Origin: Ridgeia piscesae | Lineage: Eukaryota; Annelida; Polychaeta; Sabellida; Siboglinidae | Assembly (NCBI GenBank): GCA_025642075.2 | Contig: JAODUO010001061.1 | Coordinates: forward strand, 1-64,000 | Length of the DNA: 64,000 nucleotides | Direction: 5' to 3' | Notes under the pieces: generated by a model | Database searches by the model: none | What the model saw: only the letters and a program-made list of their open reading frames with translations | What the model was told of the DNA's origin: nothing | Shown: positions 44,430 to 57,300 of the stretch, piece after piece | How positions within the stretch are numbered: the stretch's first letter is position 1 | Layout of the letters: each line of letters opens with the position of its first letter | Position numbers and translations under genes: made by a program

Positions 44430-44735
44430 CTATCAGGCTTGAGCTTTCAAAGCTTGAAACAAGAAAAAAATTTGACATGGTCTGCATGATGTACAATGTT
44501 ATAAATGGCCTTGTCAACGTGACAATGTGCACTGAAATTCATCACACACGTTTGCAAGCGCCTAGAAGGCTCCAAGCTAAGATTCCATATTCCTAGACTG
44601 ATACACACCACTAATCCTTCACCTCAATTGCATGTCTCTGGAACAACATCCCACCAGCTGCATCAGACATCTATCTCACTGACAACTGCATTCATGCAGC
44701 AACTGGGAAGCTGCATAAAACTTATTCCATAGATC
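44430..44735 (+). mobile_element. Second LINE reverse transcriptase 3' fragment
   Basis: A broken translation shows LKLETRKKFDMVCMMYNVIN, GLVNVTMCTEIHHTR, LQAPRRLQAKIPYS and a tail with LWNNIPPAASDIYLT, typical of the LINE ORF2 C-terminus. 5'-truncated and mutated. Confidence 0.7.
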
Positions 44736-45306
44736 ACGTGCGTCACATAACATTGCGACAGTGAATTGTTTTAATTAAACTGCAGTTTGGTGTCTAACCA
44801 CCGACAGGATAGGCCGAAAATCGGGGTACGCATCAATTACGATAATCTGCTAATATGTCTTAACTTTTAAATAACATTATGGTTTTAATATTCATTGAAA
44901 CTATATACCATTAGAAAGCTTAATGTTTTATCTTTCCAATGGTATATATCTTCATTATAACTGTTTACGTGATATAAATTATACAGCATGAACTACGTGT
45001 ACCCCCTAAATTTCAGACGTGCTATCGTTTACTAACATGTGAAAGTGATGATGTTCCACCAAATGGATTTTGATAATGAAAGCATAATGTAGAATGTAAA
45101 AATGACTTCAAAGTTACTATTTCAATTTGTCTGAGGTTGACCCTTGTTGGGGCGTAGTATGACTGGATTAATGGGTGCGATCGGATGATTTATAATGTCA
45201 CATAATTTCCCTGTTCCGTGGGCTGGTCCGAATTTACCTAGCGACTCCTAGCGATTGGAATAGGAAACAGCGTACGTTTACACTTCGCTCAGCTACCGAC
45301 GGGAAG

Positions 45307-45358
45307 ATGTCGACCGTAGGACCGCATAGCAAGAAGAAAGTCTGTTATTACTACGATG
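45307..45358 (+). CDS. HDAC1: HDAC1 exon 1 (coding part)
   Basis: ATG opens [17 protein letters not shown], matching the [13 protein letters not shown] start of the family. The donor is GTCAGT, phase 1. Confidence 0.9.
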
Positions 45359-48300
45359 GTCAGTGATGTTACTATTACCTACTATGTGCATAACATTAAC
45401 AATTATACGATCTTCCAAAACCGCCGGGATCTTATTGCTGTAAGATTTTCTTAATGAATTAATAGCTACGTAAACGGGGCCAATTAAATGGCCATCTCGA
45501 ATTCGTTCAGTCATTCATCGGCGGAGACAACGACAAAGCGACTGATGCTGACCATCCGTAGGCGCGGGAATATACACTAATGAGTAACGGATACAGACAG
45601 CAGAAAAACCGCATTGGAGCAATATGTCTTAGTCTGCGTTACGCTATATGACTATCAATTTTTTTAGTTGAGCGATGCAATGGCGAATGTTCCATGCTTG
45701 GCCGCGGAAAAATGCGATGCGACTAGACACTGGAACACGCCATTGGTCATTTCGCCAGCCCAGTGTGGCGGTGTTGCTGCCCAGCATTTCGTTATCACGA
45801 TTACGTAATACCAGGCTTTCGTTGCACTAGACAGTTTGAATCAGCTGCATATGCAAGAGGAAATATTACAGGGATGCCTTCTTACAGCAAACAAGTCGTG
45901 GCCGAATAATCAAAGTCGAAGAAGAGCAAGACTAACAAACATCCATTCTGCACAGTTAAAGGCTGGGTTGTACATATTCATACCAACTTAATTCTTAAAG
46001 CGGAGCTGGAACCACTTTAGATGATGTGTGACCATGATTTGATGAGCATAGAGCCACATAATATGTTATGTGTATTTGGTTGTATTTGCAAATACATGCC
46101 CTTTTTAATTTCCAATACAACACATTTCTGTATACAAATACGTATTTGGACCCAACTCTTGTTCTGTGTTAAAATTTAGTTTTTAGTTTCTTTTATTGAT
46201 GATGTTGAAAAGCTTTTCTAAAAATATATAAAAGGGACACTACTTTCTGTTTATACACTAATATACATTGTATATCATGGTCACACCTCAGATTTTGCAG
46301 TTACATTTTGGGAAGGAATTGCGTAGTCCCACATATAACTACTACACAAGTACAGTGACATTTAAGGATTTTGTGTTTCTCTCAAATAAACATACACCCA
46401 AGACAAAAGGTAGTTGCCTAGTCTCCAGATAAGACTGTGATTAGATGTGAGAACCTGTAATGGTGACATGTCTGTTGTCAGGGGACATTGGCAACTACTA
46501 CTATGGCCAGGGCCACCCGATGAAGCCCCAACGAGTGAGGATGGCCCACAACCTTCTGCTCAACTATGGTCTCTACAGGAAGATGGAGATCTATGTGAGT
46601 GTACACAGACACACACACATGTGGTGACTCATTAGTCACAACCGGGTCTCACCCTGTCATTATCAGTTATGTAAAGTCACCAAATAATGTATTTTATTTG
46701 TAAATATATTTTTGAATGAAGAGCTTTTTACATTTTATGCAAGGAACAACACGGACACAAGCGTAGATGTGAAAGAGGCCAAATGATGACGTTTGTTTAT
46801 TATAGGGGGAAAACAGTGCCTTATTTGGCACACCATAATAGTTTAAGCAAAAGAAATGTGGACTCGGCCTCCCGAGGCCAGGTTACGACTAGTCTCCTGG
46901 CCCTCAGGCTGCTAGAGCCCATATTTCAACATATAAAGCAGTAGCGGTATTCATAGAACAATGGAAAGGAACGACATATAATCACACAGAGTTTGTTATG
47001 TGTTAATTAGTTCAAAGCCCACATGATTAAGTAAAAGATGGTTTCTGAATACCAGGCTACCTGCTGCCTAAAACACTACGTATACAATTATAATAGTCCC
47101 AAATGTGGGGGTATTTCGCCACAGGTCACCCTACATGTGACCCCCCACTTAAACAAGGACTTAGGTGGAGGTGTTAAAGTCTATGTATTTAATGTTGTGC
47201 AGCGGCCCCACAAGGCCACACAGGAGGAGATGTCAAAATTCCACAGTGATGACTACGTCAAGTTCTTGCGGTGTATCCGGCCAGACAACATGTCAGAGTA
47301 CAACAAGCTCATGCAGAGATGTAAGTATCTGCATGGTAGGACTTGACCTAGCCCTTTTTAATGTTATATTATGTCACTCATGGATTGATTGGAGTTATTT
47401 GGTTATGTTTGGTTGGTTACAGTTATTATATATATGGACATAATTGATGACATAATGACTTTGGAGATTCTCTGAAAACACCAATAAGTGACGAGAAAAC
47501 ATCTAGATGTGTGTGACCCAGTCACACTTGTCTGACAATGTCTGCTACTGTTTGTAGACAACGTTGGAGAAGACTGTCCTGTCTTCGACGGCCTGTATGA
47601 GTTCTGTCAGTTGGCAACTGGGGGCTCTGTCGGTAAGTTGAATACAATTTAAAATGTCTTCAGTTTTGTTACCATGGTGAATTACATTTGCACAAAACAG
47701 TTGGGGCTGTTCTCCAGACTTCAAACAAATCTAAAAACTTATGATGTTCAAACAAATTGAGTATACCAGGTAGTAGCCAGCAGAGGCACTGCGGTCTGGC
47801 TTTCTGCGTGAACACACACATATTATGTTATTCAAATCAATTTGAATGTGGTACTCTTATGTCAAATAATCTTCCCTCACTGTTTGGAGTACAATCTGTG
47901 ATGTCTGTTTAGTTGCACTGTTGCGACACAGACTGTACAGTCCTGTGGGATGACTGCTGTCTACCTGTGTTCATGTATGTCACTCACAGCTGGAGCAGTG
48001 AAGTTGAACAAGCAGGCGACAGATATTGCCATCAACTGGGCTGGAGGGCTTCACCATGCCAAGAAATCAGAAGCTTCTGGCTTCTGCTATGTCAACGACA
48101 TAGTCCTGGCTATACTGGAGCTACTCAAGTGAGTTGACACAGGAGACAGGATAAATACTTGACATGAGCCTATGCTAATGATTAACATACTCGTCTAACA
48201 AATTGTAATTCTATGCTTTATGAAACATTTCAAGGTATATGTTATTGGTTAAGGGGGTAATACATTCCATTCTATCTTAACACAATGTATTGTGTAAATA

Positions 48301-51300
48301 GAATGTCTGATATTAAATAAAATAAATTTGCATCATGGTGACCATTATAGCCAGATACTTCTGGCTCTGACGGGTGTTTTTTTGGATGGATAGTCCAACA
48401 GAAAAATTTATTTATGGATTTCTTGTTTTACTTATAATTCTAATAGATACTAATTTTATATTAAAACATGCAGTGAAGACTTGGGTGTCAAATACTTTGA
48501 AATGTGTTTAAATATAAATACTCTTGATGGATTCAAATACAATTACAAATACTTTTTTAATTGCAAAAGTATTTAAATACAAATACATTTGGAAAGTATT
48601 TCAAATACTTGTTCTGATACTTTTAATTTTCAGGATATATTACTATCTAGGTAAAAGAAAGGTAACTCATATATTGAGACATTAGTGTTTTGCTCATATG
48701 ATGACAGGCAGACCAGTGATAGGGAGTATTGTTATTGCTGACTACATCACCGTGACAACTGACTCAAAAACCTATCCATAGAGGTAAAGGCCAAAATATG
48801 TTGTTTGATATGTTAAGCCAGGAGCAGGTGCCTATGTTGCTCCCAAAAGAGCAAATAATAATGACTGCTAGAATCTTGTGAGGAAGTATGACAACTCAAC
48901 TTGAAAGGCGGCCTGGAGACTAGAATAGCCTAGTGCCAGCTTAGAGCCTAACTAAAGAACTAAAGGGATATTGACCTGTATCACTGTCAGGTGCAAATCC
49001 ATCCTCTGGCTCTGAGCAAACAAAACTTGTGGTCACTGGAAGGGCCACGTGGGACACCTGTCAAATCAGGGTTTGAAATAGTAGTAGCCCGAGGCTACCA
49101 GAATTGGAGGCAGCAGTAGCCCAGTGGTCTACCACAGAATCATCAGTGCAGGTCAAGTGTCTGAGACTACTCAGTGATTCCATTGGGTTGAAACAATTGT
49201 ATCCAATTAACCATTTCAAGGACATCGTTGACACAATGGAGCCTCGTGTCAATAAACCACACAATAAACTTACTACACACCCTTGATGCCATCTGTTATT
49301 TTGGTTCTATGATTGGGTGACATAATAAACTGACCTATTAACAGGATGAGGTAGTTTAAAACATTGTTACAGGTGGATGGCTGCACTTCCAAGTACTGGG
49401 AGTGGGAGGTCAATTTCTGAGAAATCCACTAGTCTTCTGTTAGACTAGGAAAGCTGTTTCTTTTGTACAAGACACGTTTTCTTAATGTATCCAAGCTAGG
49501 GCAATTTGAAGCACTGTTCAAATAAAATATATGTTAAAATAGGTTAAAGTATGTAAGCCTAGTATCTATATTATAATAAACAATAATACCTGTGCAATTT
49601 ATACAGCATATTTGAGAAATAATATGAAATTGACTAACTGAATAATTCAGAATTGTTTTGTAATAATTATGGGTAAAATGTACACATGTAACATGTACCA
49701 ACACTGCTAAATTATATTGATTTTATGTTTTATAATAATGACTTTAATGTTGTATTCAAATTTCAAAAAGAGGAACTATCTTTGCACAGGCTTTTATTAT
49801 GCAATCTGGATATGGCCATATGCCGCATTATTTTAGTGGGAAAATACAGATACCTTACATCAGCACAATATTTGTAAACTCACAAATACATGTTAAGTAT
49901 ACATAGAATATTTGCATTGTTCTACTAAATATAGTGGGACTTTTATACATTAAAATAGTTGTTACAAAGCAAACAAGTGTTTCGTTTTAGAATATTTGAT
50001 ATGAACTGAGAAGAAATCCCAATTCTTGTCAGTTTCCATGATGCGACAAACCAAGTGCTGCAGTTGATTTAGATTCTACTTTTGCCAACGTGTATGCTTA
50101 GATTAACGTTTGCATGCTATCTGGGAAACAGTGATTCATGCTAAACTGATATTTACTCAAATAAAAGTAGTGCAACAGTGGTCCCCACACGAGAGTTACT
50201 CATCGGCTGTTACCATTTCTGATATGTAGTAGAGTATAGTGGATATAGTAAATCATTCTAATTAACTATCTCTGTTTGTAAAATGCATTGCAAGTTGGCT
50301 AGTGGTACAAGAAAGCGAATGAAGATAGAAAGAGGCATGTGGATCTCAACACTTCAAAAAATACTACCACTGCCCAAAATTTTAGTTAGCGAGTTATGTA
50401 CAGAATAAGTTATTTATTAAGAAATTCTTGGGCTACCAGAAATTTCAAGCTGGTAGCCCTGATGGCTACCTAGATTTTGGAGTTATTTCTACCCCTGCAA
50501 ATGTCTTCAGTAATTAGCACTATTGGGTGAAAGACACATTACAGCTGCAATCAATGGGTATTTTAAAGGTTGAAAACAATTGGTTTGGTGAAAAGTGATT
50601 TGCATTGAAGGCAATCAGTGATTATGCATTGTGGAAATGTTGATGCTAACATTGTATTTGAAAACAGTATTTCAAAATGTCAAATACTTTAGGAAAGTAT
50701 TTAAATGCAAATACTTTTAATTCCTAAACATTAAGTAGAATTACAAATACTTAAAAAAGTATTTAAATACTTTCAAATATATACGCATTTGCCCCCCCCC
50801 CATATCTGGAAGTAGTTTGGCTGAATAAAGAGACAAATGTTAGGAAACAAATAGATTTTTAATATTTGATTATAACTTTTTTGTCATTTGGGACCAAATG
50901 TTCAAACAGTTTCTGGCTTTATGGGTCTTTTTTAATAGTTTTGAAAATGTAGAATAATTAAAATACCCCATTCCATGAGGAGCCAGTATCGTTAAATAGT
51001 CAGTAGGCCTTATCAGTTACATAAGTATGATTGTTATGACAACGTGCATCCTGTTGTCATAGATACCACCAGAGGGTGTTATACATTGACATAGACATCC
51101 ACCACGGGGATGGTGTGGAGGAGGCCTTCTACACAACAGATCGCGTCATGACCTTGTCCTTGCACAAATATGGCGAGTACTTCCCTGGCACAGGTGATCT
51201 CAGGGTAAGGACAAAACATTCCTTTTTGTGTGAAGTTATGGAAATGATGGAAGACAAAGTTCCATACTTATCAGTCACTTCCCCCAACACTAACACAACT

Positions 51301-54300
51301 TGTGTAATAAAAAACAAAACCTTGTAACAACTTTGAAATACATCTTTTAAAAAATTACATCCTTCATATTTGTAAATTCCATACATATTTACATATATTT
51401 TTGAGATTAACAGTAGTTGGACCAGTGTCATTTTCATCATATAGGTTCCATAATTTAACACCATATACTGATATACTCATAAACTTTAAGGTTGTGCGAG
51501 CATATACTTGTTTTATTTCAAATGAACATGCTGCGTGCTGTGGTTCCACGTCATTTCGATAAACCCCTCTGAGTCAGTATTTTGAAAGTTTGGTAGTTTA
51601 TCAACAGCAACATTCTGGTCATTCACAAAGTGTCGGTTACACAGTGTTATGGATGAGGTGTGTCGAGTGTCGCTCTCACTAATGATGTTGTGTTGTTCCT
51701 AATTTATCTTCTTGCACTTTACAGGACATCGGTGCGGAAAGGGGAAATATTATGCGGTAAATTTTCCCCTCCGTGATGGAATAGATGACAGCACCTACGA
51801 GAGTATCTTTGTGCCAGTAAGTGTTGATAAATACAGTATACAAACCATGTGGGTCTATAGATTAGATTACAACTCAAATATGTTGCTAGGTTAATAACAC
51901 ATTTTGTATGTTACGTCACTGAATAAGATAACGAAGATGTGCTTGTCGTAGTTGTTCAGTAAGATCACGGAGATGTACTTTGTATTCTATTTATTCAGCC
52001 AGACTTTGTTGTACAACAAATTGTGCAATGTCGCTAATGTACACCTGTTCACAACACATAAATGTACTTGTAGTTGTTGAATAAGTTTATGACGGTGTTC
52101 TTGTTGTAATTGTTGAGTAAGATCATGATGGTGTAGTTGTTGAGTAAGAACATGATGGTGTAGTTGTTGAGTAAGATCATGAAGGTATACTTGTTGTAGT
52201 TGTTGAGTAAGATCATGACGGTGTACTTGTTGTAGTTGTTAAGTAAGATCATGAAGGTATACTTGTAGTTGTTGAGTAAGATCATGACGGTGTACTTGTT
52301 GTAGTTGTTGAGTAAGATCATGATGGTGTTCTTGTTGTAGTTGTTGAGTAAGAACATGATGGTGTACTTGTTGTAGTTGTTGAGTAAGATCATGGAGATG
52401 TACCAGCCTGGGGCCATTGTGATGCAGTGTGGAGCAGATTCCCTTTCAGGAGACAGACTTGGCTGTTTCAACCTTACTCTTAAAGGTGCGTCCTCAAACT
52501 CTTGGACACTATACACACACAAACACAATAGTAACTTATGTGGCGTCTAAATCATAATGAATGCTAGCTCAGAGGTATTACCAGCCAGACATAGTAAGCA
52601 TTACGTCGGAGAGAGAGGGGAAAATTCATCAACTAAGCAAGGGATTGTTGAGGACTTAGGAGTGAAATACAGTTTTGAATAAATGACTAATCTGTATACA
52701 AGGTGCTGTAATTTTGGATGATAGTTAAGGGGTGGTGAGTTTGATCCGGATGTTTACCTCGTCTGCAAACAGCACTCTTGCCCGTGTTAAGTTCATAGCT
52801 TGCACATACTGGCAGGATAGAGTTGTTTACTTGGAAACTAAAAGGTCAAATGGTTTGAAATGTGACTGCTCAACTGCTGGCTAATTTGATGAATATGGAA
52901 TCTAGTTGTAGTGAGTAAACATGAAGTATGTATGACAGTAGTTGTAGTAGTGAGTAAACATGAAGTATGTATGACAGTAGTTGTAGTAGTGAGTAAACAT
53001 GAAGTATGTATGACAGTAGTTGTAGTAGTGAGTAAACATGGAGTATGTATGACAGTAGTTGTAGTAGTGAGTAAACATGAAGTATGTATGACAGTAGTTG
53101 TAGTAGTGAGTAAACATGAAGTATGTATGACAGTAGTTGTAGTAGTGAGTAAACATGAAGTATGTATGACAGTAGTTGTAGCAGTGAGTAAACATGAAGT
53201 ATGTATGACAGTAGTTGTAGTGAGTGAGTAAACATGAAGTATGTATGACAGTAGTTGTAGTAGTGAGTAAACATGAAGTATGTATGACAGTAGTTGTAGT
53301 AGTGAGTAAACATGAAGTATGTATGACAGTAGTTGTAGTAGTGAGTAAACATGGAGTATGTATGACAGTAGTTGTAGTAGTGAGTAAACATGAAGTATGT
53401 ATGACAGTAGTTGTAGTAGTGAGTAAACATGGAGTATGTATGACAGTAGTTGTAGCAGTGAGTAAACATGAAGTATGTATGACAGTAGTTGTAGTAGTGA
53501 GTAAACATGAAGTATGTATGACAGTAGTTGTAGTAGTGAGTAAACATGAAGTATGTATGACAGTAGTTGTAGTAGTGAGTAAACATGAAGTATGTATGAC
53601 AGTAGTTGTAGTAGTGAGTAAACATGAAGTATGTATGACAGTAGTTGTAGTAGTGAGTAAACATGAAGTATGTATGACAGTAGTTGTAGTAGTGAGTAAA
53701 CATGAAGTATGTATGACAGTAGTTGTAGTAGTGAGTAAACATGAAGTATGTATGACAGTAGTTGTAGTAGTGAGTAAACATGAAGTATGTATGACAGTAG
53801 TTGTAGCAGTGAGTAAACATGAAGTATGTATGACAGTAGTTGTAGCAGTGAGTAAACATGAAGTATGTATGACAGTAGTTGTAGTAGTGAGTAAACATGA
53901 AGTATGTATGACAGTAGTTGTAGCAGTGAGTAAACATGAAGTATGTATGACAGTAGTTGTAGTAGTGAGTAAACATGAAGTATGTATGACAGTAGTTGTA
54001 GTAGTGAGTAAACATGAAGTATGTATGACAGTAGTTGTAGTAGTGAGTAAACATGAAGTTATGTATGACAGTAGTTGTAGTAGTGAGTAAACATGAAGTA
54101 TGTATGACAGTAGTTGTAGCAGTGAGTAAACATGAAGTATGTATGACAGTAGTTGTAGTAGTGAGTAAACATGAAGTATGTATGACAGTAGTTGTAGTAG
54201 TGAGTAAACATGGAGTATGTATGACAGTAGTTGTAGCAGTGAGTAAACATGAAGTATGTATGACAGTAGTTGTAGTAGTGAGTAAGTAAACATGAAGTTA

Positions 54301-57300
54301 TGTATGACAGTAGTTGTAGCAGTGAGTAAACATGAAGTATGTATGACAGTAGTTGTAGCAGTGAGTAAACATGAAGTATGTATGACAGTAGTTGTAGTAG
54401 TGAGTAAACATGAAGTATGTATGACAGTAGTTGTAGTAGTGAGTAAACATGGAGTATGTATGACAGTAGTTGTAGCAGTGAGTAAACATGAAGTATGTAT
54501 GATAGTAGTTGTAGTAGTGAGTAAACATGAAGTATGTATGACAGTAGTTGTAGTAGTGAGTAAACATGAAGTATGTATGACAGTAGTTGTAGTAGTGATT
54601 AAACATGAAGTATGTATGACAGTAGTTGTAGTAGTGATTAAACATGAAGTATGTATGATAGTAGTTGTAGTAGTGAGTAAACATGAAGTATGTATGACAG
54701 TAGTTGTAGCAGTGTGTAAACATGAAGTATGTATGACAGTAGTTGTAGCAGTGAGTAAACATGAAGTATGTATGACAGTAGTTGTAGTAGTGAGTAAACA
54801 TGAAGTTATGTATGACAGTAGTTGTAGTAGTGAGTAAACATGAAGTATGTATGACAGTAGTTGTAGTAGTGAGTAAACATGAAGTATGTATGACAGTAGT
54901 TGTAGTAGTGAGTAAACATGAAGTATGTATGACAGTAGTTGTAGCAGTGAGTAAACATGGAGTATGTATGACAGTAGTTGTAGCAGTGAGTAAACATGAA
55001 GTATGTATGACAGTAGTTGTAGTAGTGAGTAAACATGAAGTATGTATGACAGTAGTTGTAGTAGTGAGTAAACATGAAGTATGTATGACAGTAGTTGTAG
55101 TAGTGAGTAAACATGAAGTATGTATGACAGTAGTTGTAGTAGTGAGTAAACATGAAGTATGTATGACAGTAGTTGTAGCAGTGAGTAAACATGAAGTATG
55201 TATGACAGTAGTTGTAGTAGTGAGTAAACATGAAGTATGTATGACAGTAGTTGTAGTAGTGAGTAAACATGAAGTATGTATGACAGTAGTTGTAGTAGTG
55301 AGTAAACATGGAGTATGTATGACAGTAGTTGTAGCAGTGAGTAAACATGGAGTATGTATGACAGTAGTTGTAGTAGTGAGTAAACATGAAGTATGTATGA
55401 CAGTAGTTGTAGCAGTGAGTAAACATGAAGTATGTATGACAGTAGTTGTAGTAGTGAGTAAACATGAAGTATGTATGACAGTAGTTGTAGCAGTGAGTAA
55501 ACATGAAGTTATGTATGACAGTAGTTGTAGTAGTGAGTAAACATGAAGTATGTATGACAGTAGTTGTAGCAGTGAGTAAACATGAAGTATGTATGACAGT
55601 AGTTGTAGTAGTGAGTAAACATGAAGTATGTATGACAGTAGTTGTAGCAGTGAGTAAACATGAAGTATGTATGACAGTAGTTGTAGTAGTGAGTAAACAT
55701 GGAGTATGTATGACAGTAGTTGTAGTAGTGAGTAAACATGGAGTATGTATGACAGTAGTTGTAGTAGTGAGTAAACATGTAGTATGTATGACAGTAGTTG
55801 TAGTAGTGAGTAAACATGAAGTATGTATGACAGTAGTTGTAGCAGTGAGTAAACATGAAGTATGTATGACAGTAGTTGTAGTAGTGAGTAAACATGAAGT
55901 ATGTATGACAGTAGTTGTAGCAGTGAGTAAACATGAAGTATGTATGACAGTAGTTGTAGTAGTGAGTAAACATGGAGTATGTATGACAGTAGTTGTAGTA
56001 GTGAGTAAACATGAAGTATGTATGACAGTAGTTGTAGCAGTGAGTAAACATGAAGTATGTATGACAGTAGTTGTAGTAGTGAGTAAACATGAAGTATGTA
56101 TGACAGTAGTTGTAGTAGTGAGTAAACATGAAGTATGTATGACAGTAGTTGTAGCAGTGAGTAAACATGTAGTATGTATGACAGTAGTTGTAGTAGTGAG
56201 TAAACATGAAGTATGTATGACAGTAGTTGTAGCAGTGAGTAAACATGAAGTATGTATGACAGTAGTTGTAGTAGTGAGTAAACATGGAGTATGTATGACA
56301 GTAGTTGTAGTAGTGAGTAAACATGAAGTATGTATGACAGTAGTTGTAGTAGTGAGTAAACATGAAGTATGTATGACAGTAGTTGTAGTAGTGAGTAAAC
56401 ATGGAGTATGTATGACAGTAGTTGTAGCAGTGAGTAAACATGGAGTATGTATGACAGTAGTTGTAGTAGTGAGTAAACATGAAGTATGTATGACAGTAGT
56501 TGTAGCAGTGAGTAAACATGAAGTATGTATGACAGTAGTTGTAGTAGTGAGTAAACATGTAGTATGTATGACAGTAGTTGTAGCAGTGAGTAAACATGAA
56601 GTATGTATGACAGTAGTTGTAGTAGTGAGTAAACATGAAGTATGTATGACAGTAGTTGTAGCAGTGAGTAAACATGAAGTATGTATGTATGACAGTAGTT
56701 GTAGTAGTGAGTAAACATGAAGTATGTATGACAGTAGTTGTAGTAGTGAGTAAACATGAAGTATGTATGACAGTAGTTGTAGCAGTGAGTAAACATGGAG
56801 TATGTATGACAGTAGTTGTAGTAGTGAGTAAACATGAAGTATGTATGACAGTAGTTGTAGTAGTGAGTAAACATGAAGTATGTATGACAGTAGTTGTAGT
56901 AGTGAGTAAACATGGAGTATGTATGACAGTAGTTGTAGTAGTGAGTAAACATGAAGTATGTATGACAGTAGTTGTAGTAGTGAGTAAACATGAAGTATGT
57001 ATGACAGTAGTTGTAGTAGTGAGTAAACATGAAGTATGTATGACAGTAGTTGTAGTAGTGAGTAAACATGAAGTATGTATGACAGTAGTTGTAGTAGTGA
57101 GTAAACATGAAGTGTGTATGACAGTAGTTGTAGTAGTGAGTAAACATGAAGTATGTATGACAGTAGTTGTAGTAGTGAGTAAACATGAAGTATGTATGAC
57201 AGTAGTTGTAGTAGTGAGTAAACATGAAGTATGTATGACAGTAGTTGTAGTAGTGAGTAAACATGAAGTTATGTATGACAGTAGTTGTAGTAGTGAGTAA

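Larger units (their letters stand above)
43083..45306. other. MYSM1-HDAC1 intergenic region
   Basis: Contains an (AT)n tract and a LINE fragment (listed separately). The last 150 bases before the HDAC start are probably its promoter and 5' UTR, but I see no clear TATA box or other named site. Confidence 0.5.
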
